Of a stretch of DNA of 64,000 nt, positions 25,541 to 35,886 are shown in pieces (the stretch's first letter is position 1; every line of letters begins with the position of its first letter). The DNA lies in NCBI GenBank assembly GCA_020025275.1, contig JAHHSI010000010.1, positions 1 through 64,000 on the forward strand. The letters run 5' to 3'. The notes under the pieces were generated by a model, which did no database searches, was not told the DNA's origin, and worked only from the letters and a program-made list of their open reading frames with translations. The translations under genes and the position numbers were made by a program. Origin of the DNA: Oscillospiraceae bacterium. GTDB taxonomy: Bacteria > Bacillota > Clostridia > Oscillospirales > Oscillospiraceae.

Positions 25541-25569
25541 TTGACATTCTCACACAGTTCTGTTAATCT
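25541..25569 (+). promoter_or_regulatory. Strong promoter of the iron alcohol dehydrogenase, with a structured leader
   Basis: TTGACA and TAATCT are spaced by 17 bases. The ~150-base leader holds two hairpins: CAAACATTT/AAATGTTTG (25577-25600) and GTCCCCC/GGGGGAC (25675-25691). Their role is unknown. The remaining gap 25236-25540 shows no supported gene. Confidence 0.75.
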
Positions 25570-25720
25570 TTTCACACAAACATTTTGGAAGAAATGTTTG
25601 CTTGGAAATTCGTCGGATGCCATGGCTGCAGCGTGGCGTCCGAGAAAATCCAACACAGAAAATACAAACCCCCTGTCCCCCAGCGGGGGACAAAAGTGAC
25701 AAATATAGGAGAACGACATT

Positions 25721-26938
25721 ATGGCAAGATTTACCTTACCCAGAGATCTGTATCACGGCAAAGGCACCTTGGAGTCCCTCAAGACTTTTGAGGGCAAGCG
25801 GGCAATGGTCTGCGTAGGCGGCGGCTCCATGAAGCGATTCGGCTTCCTGGATCGTGCTGTTTCTTACCTGCAGGAAGCAGGGATGGAAGTCCAGATCATT
25901 GACGGCATCGAGCCGGACCCCTCTGTAGAGACCGTCATGCGCGGTGCAGAGAAGATGCTGGCCTTCCAGCCCGACTGGATCGTGGCCATGGGCGGCGGTT
26001 CCCCCATCGATGCAGCCAAGGCTATGTGGATCAAGTACGAGTATCCGGAGATTGCCTTCGAGGACATGATCAAGGTCTTCGGCCTGCCCAAGCTGCGCAA
26101 AAAGGCTCATTTCTGCGCCATTCCCTCGACCTCCGGTACGGCCACCGAGGTCACTGCATTTTCCGTGATCACCGACTACAAGAAGGGCATCAAATACCCG
26201 CTGGCCGATTTTGAGATCACCCCCGATGTGGCCATCGTGGACCCCGATCTGGCAGAGACCATGCCGCAGAAGCTGGTGGCACAGACTGGTATGGACGCCA
26301 TGACCCACGCCATCGAGGCCTATGTCTCCACCGCACACTGCGACTTCACCGACCCGCTGGCCATCTTTGCCATCACCATGATCCAGAACAATCTGGTGGA
26401 TTCCTACCAGGGCAACATGGAGTGCCGCAGCACCATGCACAATGCGCAGTGCCTGGCCGGTATGGCGTTCTCCAATGCACTGCTGGGCATCGTCCACTCC
26501 ATGGCCCACAAGACCGGCGCTGTGTTTGAGGATCTGGGCGCCCACATTGTTCACGGCGCTGCCAACGCCATGTACCTGCCCAAGGTCATCGCCTTCAACG
26601 CCAAGGATAAGACCGCCGCGGCACGCTATGCCACCATCGCCGACTTCATGGGTCTGGGCGGCAGCACTACCGAGGAGAAGGTGCAGCTGCTGATCGCACA
26701 TCTGCGGAAGATGAACGATGCACTGAACATTCCCCAGTGCATTCAGCACTACGGCAAGGATGCGCTGTATGCTGAGCAGGGCTTCGTGCCGGAGGACATC
26801 TTCCTGCAGCGTCTGCCCGAGATTGCAAAGAATGCCATCGCTGACGCCTGCACCGGCTCCAACCCCCGCCAGCCCAGCCAGGAGGAGATGGAGCAGCTGC
26901 TCAAGTGCTGCTACTACGACACGGAGGTGGATTTCTGA
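25721..26938 (+). CDS. Iron-containing (group III) alcohol dehydrogenase
   Basis: The protein has 405 residues. The N-terminal nucleotide domain carries AMGGGSPIDAAKAMW and PSTSGTATEVTAFSVIT. The metal ligands are visible as Asp and His in GMDAMTHAIEAY, and His in LLGIVHSMAHKTGA and GAHIVHGAANA. The family interconverts alcohols and aldehydes (butanol, 1,3-propanediol, lactaldehyde and similar) using NAD(P)H; the sequence does not fix the substrate. Near-consensus promoter, strong ribosome site (TAGGAG) and preferred codons suggest high expression, perhaps as a fermentative redox sink (inference). Monocistronic. Confidence 0.93.
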   Translation: MARFTLPRDLYHGKGTLESLKTFEGKRAMVCVGGGSMKRFGFLDRAVSYLQEAGMEVQIIDGIEPDPSVETVMRGAEKMLAFQPDWIVAMGGGSPIDAAKAMWIKYEYPEIAFEDMIKVFGLPKLRKKAHFCAIPSTSGTATEVTAFSVITDYKKGIKYPLADFEITPDVAIVDPDLAETMPQKLVAQTGMDAMTHAIEAYVSTAHCDFTDPLAIFAITMIQNNLVDSYQGNMECRSTMHNAQCLAGMAFSNALLGIVHSMAHKTGAVFEDLGAHIVHGAANAMYLPKVIAFNAKDKTAAARYATIADFMGLGGSTTEEKVQLLIAHLRKMNDALNIPQCIQHYGKDALYAEQGFVPEDIFLQRLPEIAKNAIADACTGSNPRQPSQEEMEQLLKCCYYDTEVDF

Positions 26939-26990
26939 TCCTGCTTCGTTGAAAACGGACAGCGGAAGAAATCGCTCCATACGATCGCAA

Positions 26991-27028
26991 AAAAGAGAGG
27001 TACCGCAGGGGCGGTACCTCTCTTTTTA
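26991..27028 (+). terminator. Intrinsic terminator of the alcohol dehydrogenase gene
   Basis: A 16-bp stem starting AAAAGAGAGGTACCGC and a short loop are followed by a T run. The 117 bases from here to the convergent reductase stop hold nothing else I can support. Confidence 0.9.
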
Positions 27029-27145
27029 AAAGCGGCCGGCTCGGCAGGACGCTGCTTGACCGAGAGATAGTTTGGCGCAGCTGTTTTGCCGAGAAAGTGC
27101 TTGCCTGCTGCGCCGGGATCGCTCCCGGCGCAGCAGGAGTTTAGC

Positions 27146-28315
27146 TTAGAGACGGATGGAAATATCCGTAATGGGATAGGATTTGCAGGAGTGGATGTAG
27201 CCGTATTTTTCGTCGGCCTTGCGCAGCAGCATCCCCTTGGACAGAAAGACCTTGCCGGAGACCAGCTGTACACGACAGAGGCTGCACTCGCCGCTGCGGC
27301 AGCAGACGTTGACCCGAATGCCGGCGCGCTCCAGTGTGGAGAGCAGCGGCTCACCGGCGCAGCCCTCGATGACGGTGTCGCCGTTGACGGTGATTTTAAA
27401 TGTCTCCGAGCCGTTCAGCGCCTTGGGCCAGCCGGCCTCTTGGGTGATGTCCTTGGCAGCACCGAACATCTCACGGCGGATGTTCTTCTTGGGCAGCCCC
27501 AGCGCCAGCAGCTGATCTTCACAGAACTGATTCATCACCACGGGGCCGCAGATGTAGACCGTGCGCTCCATGTAATCAGGGCACAGCCGGGCAATCAGCT
27601 CGCCGGTGATGAAGCCCCGCTCGCCGGTCCAGGACGGATCGTCATCAGAGACCACCAGATGGTAGCTGAAGTTGGGGAAGGTCTCGCTCATGTGGGTCAG
27701 CTCCTCGTAGAAGAAGGCCGCCTGGGCATTTCTGGCGCCGTAGATGAGGATCATCTCCTTATCAAGTCCGGCCTCCAGCGCTTCACGCAGCATACTCATG
27801 AAGGGAGTGATGCCGCTGCCGCCGGCCAGCATCAGCTGTTTTTTGCTGTGAAAGACCGGGTTGCAGTGGAACGAGCCGGCAGGGGTGGAGGCGGTGAACT
27901 CGTCGCCCACCTGCACCTTGTCCAGAAAATAGTCCGAGACGAAGCCGTTGACGGCACGGGCCACCGTGATCTCATAGTAGGCCCGCTGGCGGGGAGAGGA
28001 GCTGATACTGTAGGGACGGCTGGTCAGCACATTGTCGATTTCCACAAAGATGTTCAAAAACTGGCCGGCTTCAAAGGGGGGCAGGTAGCCGTCCTTGGAA
28101 TAAAAGCGGAAGACCTTGGCGTTTTTGTGGGTGTCATAGATCTCGCCCACCACCAGATGCAGCTCCTTGGGGTGCAGGTTTTTAAGTACGGCATCGGCGT
28201 GATCCTTGTGGAGGATCTTATCCTCCGAGACACGGGTGAGCAGGTCGATCTCCTGCAAGATCTCCTCGCCGTGTACCAGCGTACCCAGCAGTGTTTCCTT
28301 AATAGACTTTGACAT
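27146..28315 (-). CDS. FAD/NAD(P)H reductase with plant-type 2Fe-2S ferredoxin domain
   Basis: The protein has 389 residues. A ~55-residue N-terminal segment has no motif I recognise. A ferredoxin-reductase-like FAD domain follows (SRPYSISSSPRQRAYYEIT), then the NAD(P) domain (LAGGSGITPFMSMLREAL, IYGARNAQAAFFYEEL, VYICGPVVMNQF). A C-terminal 2Fe-2S ferredoxin ends it (RVNVCCRSGECSLCRVQL plus a distal Cys in YIHSCKSYP). It can pass electrons from NAD(P)H through FAD and 2Fe-2S to a partner. It sits six bases after the FAD oxidoreductase at 28322 on the same strand and is probably its dedicated reductase (inference). Confidence 0.92.
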   Translation of the reverse strand: MSKSIKETLLGTLVHGEEILQEIDLLTRVSEDKILHKDHADAVLKNLHPKELHLVVGEIYDTHKNAKVFRFYSKDGYLPPFEAGQFLNIFVEIDNVLTSRPYSISSSPRQRAYYEITVARAVNGFVSDYFLDKVQVGDEFTASTPAGSFHCNPVFHSKKQLMLAGGSGITPFMSMLREALEAGLDKEMILIYGARNAQAAFFYEELTHMSETFPNFSYHLVVSDDDPSWTGERGFITGELIARLCPDYMERTVYICGPVVMNQFCEDQLLALGLPKKNIRREMFGAAKDITQEAGWPKALNGSETFKITVNGDTVIEGCAGEPLLSTLERAGIRVNVCCRSGECSLCRVQLVSGKVFLSKGMLLRKADEKYGYIHSCKSYPITDISIRL

Positions 28316-28321
28316 AGGGAC

Positions 28322-29854
28322 TCATACCTCCTCTGCAATCTTTGCTGCCACCTTGTCTGCGTATGTGTAGTTGGGGCCGAAGCCGCAGGCATTGACCCAG
28401 CCGCTGGCAAATTCCAGACCGGGCAGCTTGCTCTCGGCGGGGAAGAAAAAGACGGACTGCCGCAGGTCCTGCTCATAGCCGTAGATGGCGCCGCCGGGGT
28501 GGTTCAGGTAGCGCATATGCGTCAGGGGTGTGGCGATCTCCATCTCCTCAATGTGGGAGGTGAAGCCGGGATACATCTTCTCCAGCCGGGCCACGATACG
28601 GCGGCCGGCCTCGTACTTCATCTCGTAATAGCGCTCCGGGGGCAGCTTTTCCCACGGCTCGCTGTATTTGAGCACGCCGGCGGTGATCACGGAGGTGCCC
28701 TCGGGCGAGACCTGCCGGTCGTCCACCGTATAGCAGGTGGCGATCAGGGGGTCTTTCTCCGGCAGCAGCTTGTAGGCGTCCATGAAGTCGCCGTTGGCGT
28801 CGTAACTCTCATAATTCAGAGTGAAGGACGTGGTGAAGCCGATCTCCTCCGGCGTACAATCCAGGCCGATAAAGCACGTCAGTGCGGAGATGCCCACGGT
28901 GTAGGGCTTGAGGTAGTCGCGGGCGGCGGCGGGAACATCCTGTGGCTCCATCAGTGTGCCATAGGTGGCCAGAGGGGAGATGTTGGAGATGATCTTCTTG
29001 CAGCGGAACTCCCGGCCCCGCTCGTCGATGACGCCCACGGCCCTGCCGTTTTCTACGATGATCTTTTGCACGCCGCAGTTGAGCTGCACCACGCCGCCCA
29101 TCCGCTTGGCGGCTTCCATGATGGCCTGATTCATCATCATCGACGTGCCACGCAGATAGTAGGGCTTATCCTCCATATAGATGTAGGTGCACTTGGCCAG
29201 GATCGACCAGGGGAAGCGGTCGGGGCGCATTCCCATGAAGCACCAATAGACGCTCAGCGCCAGCTGCAGCTTGGGGCAGCCGGGGAAGAACTCATCCAGG
29301 ACCTCCTGAGAGCTCTTGAGACCATACTGTGCCAGCACGGGGTACTTTTTGGGGAAGCCCTTCTTCATCACGAACTTCTTGAATTCGCCGGGCTCACCGG
29401 TGCTCTGGGCGCTCTTCTCGCTGAAGTCGTTGGCCTGCGCACAGAAGGCGTACACCGTATCGAAATAGTTCCGGATATTGGCGGCGTGCTGCGGGAACTC
29501 CCGGGAGAGGAAGTCAATACATTTTTCACGGCCCACCGGGATGCTCAGTCCTGTGCCGTCGGGGAAGTTCACCCGGTACAGCTCCTCGATCTGGATCCAC
29601 TCGATCTCCTCCTCAATGCCGTAGCGGCGGAACTGCTTGCGCAGAGGGCCGGGGCGTTCGGGGGTGCCCATATGGCTGAGCTGATGGAGGGCCACCTCAA
29701 ATTCAAAGCGGCCTCTGCGGAAACTGGTGCCGCAGCCACCGGGGATGTTGTGCTTTTCGAAAAGGATGACTTTCTTGCCCTTTTCCGCCAAGGTCGCTGC
29801 GGCCGCAAGGCCACCGTTTCCTCCGCCGATCACAACGACGTCATAGTTTTCCAT
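28322..29854 (-). CDS. FAD-dependent oxidoreductase, phytoene-desaturase/CrtI-like fold
   Basis: The protein has 510 residues. The N-terminal dinucleotide fold is DVVVIGGGNGGLAAAATLAEKGKKVILFEKH, then IPGGCGTSFRRGRFEFE, as in CrtI, retinol-saturase-like and related flavoproteins. A C-terminal FAD-contact segment (YGYEQD..., ESKLPGLEFASGWVNACGFG) closes the fold. Such enzymes saturate, desaturate or isomerise polyenes and other hydrophobic compounds. There is no carotenoid gene nearby, so a reductive role on a gut compound is plausible (inference). The ATG at 29854 is chosen over a TTG six bases earlier because AGGAGG is spaced for it. The divergent TetR gene suggests substrate-induced expression. 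Confidence 0.88.
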   Translation of the reverse strand: MENYDVVVIGGGNGGLAAAATLAEKGKKVILFEKHNIPGGCGTSFRRGRFEFEVALHQLSHMGTPERPGPLRKQFRRYGIEEEIEWIQIEELYRVNFPDGTGLSIPVGREKCIDFLSREFPQHAANIRNYFDTVYAFCAQANDFSEKSAQSTGEPGEFKKFVMKKGFPKKYPVLAQYGLKSSQEVLDEFFPGCPKLQLALSVYWCFMGMRPDRFPWSILAKCTYIYMEDKPYYLRGTSMMMNQAIMEAAKRMGGVVQLNCGVQKIIVENGRAVGVIDERGREFRCKKIISNISPLATYGTLMEPQDVPAAARDYLKPYTVGISALTCFIGLDCTPEEIGFTTSFTLNYESYDANGDFMDAYKLLPEKDPLIATCYTVDDRQVSPEGTSVITAGVLKYSEPWEKLPPERYYEMKYEAGRRIVARLEKMYPGFTSHIEEMEIATPLTHMRYLNHPGGAIYGYEQDLRQSVFFFPAESKLPGLEFASGWVNACGFGPNYTYADKVAAKIAEEV

Positions 29855-29890
29855 ATACAATACCTCCTTGTGTAGATTTCACTGTGCAAC

Positions 29891-29919
29891 TGTACATATA
29901 TAAAACTTTTTGCTATAAT
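29891..29919 (+). promoter_or_regulatory. Promoter of the TetR gene in a divergent 96-base intergenic region
   Basis: TGTACA and an extended TATAAT (TGCTATAAT) are spaced by 17 bases on the plus strand. On the minus strand a weaker pair (TTGATT, 16 bases, TATATG) overlaps it and can serve the flavoprotein operon. Overlap of the two lets one regulator control both. Confidence 0.6.
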
Positions 29920-29950
29920 CAATAGGAATGATTCGGAGAGGAGTGCACGT

Positions 29951-30490
29951 ATGTCCGCAGCAGATACAACACGACAGGCCATCGTTGAGGCAACGAAAAA
30001 ACTCATTAGCAAAAGCTCCTTTGAAAAGCTGTCTGTGATCGAGATCACCCGCCTATGCAAGATCAGCAGAAACACGTTCTACTACCATTTTGACGATAAA
30101 TACGCCATCATCCAATGGATCTTCACCACGGAGATCGAGCCACGCATTGCGCCCTATATGGTGAAGGATCACTGGGAAGAGAGCATCAGCACCCTGTGCC
30201 GCATTATGAAAGAGGAAAAGAGCTTCTACAGTAAGATTTTGCAGGACACCGGCCCCGGCTCCCTCTACCGGACACTGGTGGAATACTATAAGCAGGCGCT
30301 GATGGTCTGCTTTGCCCCGCTGTGCGATCAGCTGAACATCCACGGGGAGGATCGGGAGATCGTGGCCCGCTTTTTCAGCCACGGCACCATCGACATGATC
30401 TGCGACTGGGTCTACAGCGGCATGGAGCGGGATGCGGATATTTGCACGAGCATCCTGAATATCGCACTCACGGCGGGGATGTTCCGCTAA
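29951..30490 (+). CDS. TetR-family regulator, divergent to the flavoprotein operon
   Basis: The protein has 179 residues. HTH: KLSVIEITRLCKISRNTFYYHFDDKYAIIQWIF. The remainder is helical, with the compact C-terminal domain common in Clostridia dihydroxyacetone-kinase-regulator-like TetR proteins (MICDWVYSGMERDADICTSIL). GAGAGGAG lies just before the ATG. It shares its promoter region with the flavoprotein/2Fe-2S reductase pair and is their probable regulator. Confidence 0.9.
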   Translation: MSAADTTRQAIVEATKKLISKSSFEKLSVIEITRLCKISRNTFYYHFDDKYAIIQWIFTTEIEPRIAPYMVKDHWEESISTLCRIMKEEKSFYSKILQDTGPGSLYRTLVEYYKQALMVCFAPLCDQLNIHGEDREIVARFFSHGTIDMICDWVYSGMERDADICTSILNIALTAGMFR

Positions 30491-30632
30491 GGGGGCAAAG
30501 GCTTCCTTTGATTTTACTATAATGAAAAGAGCGGGGGACGCCTATGGACATTTTTGGGAAGTGTTCAAAATTTGGGCACTTTCTCATTTCTGTTTTAGAT
30601 ATATCGACGAAAGACGCTCTTCCGTACAGCCA

Positions 30633-30668
30633 AAAACCGTCTGCTTTCTCTGGAAAGCAGACGGTTTT
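30633..30668. terminator. Bidirectional terminator between two convergent TetR genes
   Basis: A 15-bp stem (AAACCGTCTGCTTTC with its complement) and loop TCTG are flanked by A and T runs. The ~220 bases between the TetR genes contain nothing else convincing. Confidence 0.85.
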
Positions 30669-30712
30669 GTGCGTAATGTGGGACAGTGTGCGGTGGACGG
30701 GCGGGGATGGCC

Positions 30713-31294
30713 TTACGATTCCCCCTGATGGAGGAAGGAGATGCCGTGAAGCATGATGCTCTCGGCGATCTGGGCCACCTGTGCAGCGCTGGCGGCCATG
30801 CCGTCATGGAGCCATTTTTCCAAAAGACCGATGCAGCCGGAGCTGACAAAGGCGTAGTAGTACTCCAATTGTGCTCGGGAGGCACCGTCAAAGTTTTTGG
30901 TGTAGCTCTGAAAATAGTGCTCCTGCCCGAGCGCCAGAAGGCGGGCGGCAAACTTCTTGTCTCCGTAAGGACCCAGAGTGACGATGCATAAATCGGCGTT
31001 TTCCTTGATACAGTTGAAAATACCGGCGGTGATTTTGGTGGGAGTGAGTGCTTCCTGATCGTCCAGCAGCGGCCGCAGGGCGTCCTGAAAGTCTGCCAGC
31101 ATCTCCTCCTCCATTTGGGAGAGCAGGTCGTAAATATCCGTGTAGTGGGCGTAAAAGGTGCCGCGGTTGATACCGGCGGCGGCGCACAGCTCCTTGATGG
31201 TGATGCTCTGGATCGGCTTTTGCTGGAGCAGTCCTGTCAGCGCTTTGCGCAGCAGCATCCGGGTCAAGCGGGTCCGCTGATCTGGTTTTTGCAT
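30713..31294 (-). CDS. TetR-family regulator, divergent to an extended SDR
   Basis: The protein has 193 residues. HTH: SITIKELCAAAGINRGTFYAHYTDIYDLLSQME. It resembles the regulator at 21912 in arrangement (RxTFYAxY...DIYDL), suggesting paralogues. AAGGAG precedes the ATG. The 173-base divergent region to the SDR at 31468 holds two inverted repeats, one over its own -10 region and one next to the SDR -35, as expected of a repressor that controls both directions (inference). Confidence 0.9.
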   Translation of the reverse strand: MQKPDQRTRLTRMLLRKALTGLLQQKPIQSITIKELCAAAGINRGTFYAHYTDIYDLLSQMEEEMLADFQDALRPLLDDQEALTPTKITAGIFNCIKENADLCIVTLGPYGDKKFAARLLALGQEHYFQSYTKNFDGASRAQLEYYYAFVSSGCIGLLEKWLHDGMAASAAQVAQIAESIMLHGISFLHQGES

Positions 31295-31329
31295 TATTTA
31301 CAACTCCTTCATATTTGTTTTCATCAAAA

Positions 31330-31414
31330 ACAACATACTTTGTTGTCTGTGTCGGGTAAGTCACTTTCGTGGGCGAAAGTGACGGTTGCTCCGGAACTCT
31401 ATGGCGATTATAAT
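31330..31414 (+). promoter_or_regulatory. Divergent control region with two inverted repeats and the SDR promoter
   Basis: Repeat 1 is ACAACA-5-TGTTGT (31330-31346). Repeat 2 is a perfect 10-bp inverted repeat, GTCACTTTCG-4-CGAAAGTGAC (31360-31383). A plus promoter, TTGCTC and TATAAT spaced by 17 (31386-31414), starts three bases after repeat 2. On the minus strand TTACCC and TATGTT (16 apart) overlap repeat 1. Confidence 0.6.
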
Positions 31415-31467
31415 ACAGATAAAGAAGAAATTCAACACAGTGTTCATTATAGAAAGGGATAAACATC

Positions 31468-32469
31468 ATGGAAAAACGCTACATTGTCACAGGTGCCGCC
31501 GGCCATCTGGGAACCGCACTGCTGCATAGACTGGAAGAGCAGAAGGCAGAGGTCTTTGCTCTGGTTCTGCCGGGACAGGCCGGACGGGACAGGGGGAACA
31601 TCCACTATGTGGAGGGGGATGTCTGCGACCCCAAGTCCCTGCGGCCCCTCTTTGCAGGGGCACAGGAGCGGGAACTCTACATGATCCACGCTGCCGGCAT
31701 GATCGATATTTCCGAGAAGGGATCGCCGAAGCTCTTTGATGTGAACATCAAGGGCACGGAAAATGTCATCGCCCTATGTCGTGAGTACGGTGTCAAGCGG
31801 CTGGTCTATGTCAGTTCCGTCCACGCGATCCCGGAGCGGAAGGATTGCCGTGTCATGAAGGAGGTGGAGTATTTCTCTCCTGATGCCGTGGTGGGCGCCT
31901 ATGCCCGCACCAAGGCGGCGGCCACACAGGCGGTACTGGAGGCGGGCCGGCAGGGGTTGGATGTGGTGGTGGTCCATCCCTCGGGCATCATCGGCCCTTA
32001 CGATCGCTCCGGAAACCATCTGGTGCAGATGATCACCGATTATCTCCGCGGTGCGCTGCCCGCCTGTGTCCACGGCGGATACGATTTTGTGGATGTGCGG
32101 GATGTTGCGGAGGGATGTCTGCTGGCCATGGAAAAGGGCAAGCGGGGCAACTGCTACATCCTCTCCAACCGCCACTATGAGATCCGGGATCTTCTGGGCA
32201 TGGTGCGCGCTATCAGCCGCGGACGCAAGCTGGCGGTGCTGCCGATGTGGATGGCCAAGGCCTTTGCGCCGCTGATGCAGCAGATCGCCAAGTGGAAAAA
32301 GCAGCGGCCCCTGTACACGAAGTACTCCCTCTATACCCTGTGCAGCAACGATCGCTTTTCCCACGATAAGGCCACCTACGAGCTGGGGTATATGCCCCGT
32401 GATCTCCATGAGACGGTGCGGGATACCGTGCTGTGGTACCAAGCGCAGAACAGAGGAATGGCCCGATAA
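31468..32469 (+). CDS. Extended SDR (NAD-dependent epimerase/3-beta-HSD-like)
   Basis: The protein has 333 residues. The extended-SDR site is VTGAAGHLGTALLHRLE (GxxGxxG). VEGDVCD follows, then the active-site Ser in VYVSSVHAIP. The expected YxxxK is present as AYARTKAAATQAVL, so catalysis is probable. VVVHPSGIIGPYDRSG is the family's substrate-side motif. Dihydroflavonol reductases, 3-beta-hydroxysteroid dehydrogenases and sugar epimerases share this layout; the C-terminal KAFAPLMQQIAKWKKQRPLYTKYSLY is closest to the dihydroflavonol/steroid type. AAAGGGA precedes the ATG. It is probably repressed by the divergent TetR protein. Confidence 0.88.
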   Translation: MEKRYIVTGAAGHLGTALLHRLEEQKAEVFALVLPGQAGRDRGNIHYVEGDVCDPKSLRPLFAGAQERELYMIHAAGMIDISEKGSPKLFDVNIKGTENVIALCREYGVKRLVYVSSVHAIPERKDCRVMKEVEYFSPDAVVGAYARTKAAATQAVLEAGRQGLDVVVVHPSGIIGPYDRSGNHLVQMITDYLRGALPACVHGGYDFVDVRDVAEGCLLAMEKGKRGNCYILSNRHYEIRDLLGMVRAISRGRKLAVLPMWMAKAFAPLMQQIAKWKKQRPLYTKYSLYTLCSNDRFSHDKATYELGYMPRDLHETVRDTVLWYQAQNRGMAR

Positions 32470-32506
32470 GAGAAGTTCCCGCGTTACGGTGCGCCCATAA
32501 AGATGG

Positions 32507-32550
32507 AAAAGGTTCCCGTGTGCAGACAGACCTGCATACGGGAACCTTTT
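32507..32550. terminator. Terminator between the extended SDR and ftsH
   Basis: A long imperfect stem (AAAAGGTTCCCGT... with its complement, a few mismatches) ends in TTTT on the plus strand and in T on the minus strand; it lies between convergent genes. Confidence 0.75.
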
Positions 32551-32703
32551 ACGGCGTGGGGAACGGGTCCGGAAGCGACAAAGGACGGCGGTGCCGCAGC
32601 ACAGCCGTCCTTCCGCAGAATCAAATGCTAAATTGCATAGGGGCGTGGATTGTGTTCCCGTGGAATGCCCCAAGGGAGGTTCTTCTTGCTTTGCGTACCG
32701 TGA

Positions 32704-34884
<2,181 letters not shown>

Positions 34885-34932
34885 AGGGGTCTCCTTCCAT
34901 AACCGCATAAAGCGGAAAAGATCGTAAAATGC

Positions 34933-34961
34933 AGTATACCATAAATATGAAAGACTCACAA
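34933..34961 (-). promoter_or_regulatory. ftsH promoter
   Basis: On the minus strand TTGTGA and TATACT are spaced by 17 bases, ~50 bases upstream of the ATG. Confidence 0.8.
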
Positions 34962-35003
34962 GGACATAAACGGTGTTTCGTGTTAAATTTCTATGAATAC
35001 CGC

Positions 35004-35032
35004 TTTCTATTATACGGCTTGTATGGTATACT
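35004..35032 (+). promoter_or_regulatory. Promoter of rlmB and the following gene
   Basis: An extended -10 (TGGTATACT, TATACT at 35027-35032) lies 17 bases after a weak TTTCTA. It precedes rlmB by ~50 bases and diverges from the ftsH promoter. Confidence 0.6.
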
Positions 35033-35084
35033 AATGTATCAAAACTAATTTACCTGCCGCAAGGGCAGGGTGCAGGAGATACGT

Positions 35085-35858
35085 ATGAGAGATAACGATA
35101 TGAAAAAACCGCTGCAGGAGGCGGAGAGCGATGGGATCATCGAGGGACGCAACGCCGTCATTGAGGCGCTGCGCTCCGGGACGGCCATCGATAAGATCTA
35201 TCTGGCCAAGGGCGAGACTGACAAGACGCTGGGGCACATTGCCTCCAAGGCCCGGGCGCAGGGCGTTGTGGTGGTGGAGGCCGATCGGCGGAAGCTGGAC
35301 AACATGAGCCGCACCCACGCCCATCAGGGCGTGATCGCCTTGGCGGCGCTGCGGGAGTATGTGTCGGTGGAGTCGCTGCTGGAGGCGGCGGCCGCCAAGG
35401 GGGAGCCGCCTTTGTTGGTGGTCTGCGATGAGATCTCCGATCCCCACAATCTGGGGGCCATCATCCGCACGGCGGAGTGCGCCGGCGCACACGGCATCAT
35501 CATCCCCAAGCGGCGCAGTGCAGGCTTGACCTCTATTGTGGCCAAGACCTCCGCCGGCGCAGTCAGCTATATGCCGGTGGCCCGGGTGGCCAACATCCCC
35601 AGTCTGCTGAAGGATCTGAAAAAGCAGGGCGTGTGGGTGTTTGGCACGGCGGCCGATGGACAGACGTCCCTATATGAGGCGGATCTGAAGGGGCCGGCGG
35701 CCATTGTCATCGGCAGTGAGGGCAGCGGCATGAGCCGCTTGGTGTCGGAGAACTGTGATTTTCTGGTGAGCATTCCCATGAAGGGGAAGATCTCGTCCCT
35801 GAACGCCTCGGCGGCAGCATCGATTTTGCTGTATGAGGCGGTGCGTCAGCGCAGCTGA
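35085..35858 (+). CDS. rlmB: 23S rRNA 2'-O-ribose methyltransferase, RlmB/TrmH (SPOUT) family
   Basis: The protein has 257 residues from the ATG at 35085, which has AGGAG six bases upstream (an in-frame GTG at 35070 is less likely). An N-terminal substrate-binding domain (GIIEGRNAVIEALRSGTAIDKIYLAKGE) precedes the SPOUT knot: motif 1 DEISDPHNLGAIIRTAECAGAHGIIIP, motif 2 IVIGSEGSGMSRLVSENCD, motif 3 IPMKGKISSLNASAAASILLYEA. It methylates a guanosine ribose in 23S rRNA (G2251 in E. coli RlmB); the exact base here is inferred from family. It starts 28 bases before the next gene. Confidence 0.93.
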   Translation: MRDNDMKKPLQEAESDGIIEGRNAVIEALRSGTAIDKIYLAKGETDKTLGHIASKARAQGVVVVEADRRKLDNMSRTHAHQGVIALAALREYVSVESLLEAAAAKGEPPLLVVCDEISDPHNLGAIIRTAECAGAHGIIIPKRRSAGLTSIVAKTSAGAVSYMPVARVANIPSLLKDLKKQGVWVFGTAADGQTSLYEADLKGPAAIVIGSEGSGMSRLVSENCDFLVSIPMKGKISSLNASAAASILLYEAVRQRS

Positions 35859-35886
35859 GGATTCTACATAGAAAGAGCGGGCGATC

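Noticed and set aside
30544..30756. Small plus-strand ORF between two TetR genes
   Set aside because: It reads straight through a strong bidirectional terminator and into the convergent TetR gene; no ribosome site.
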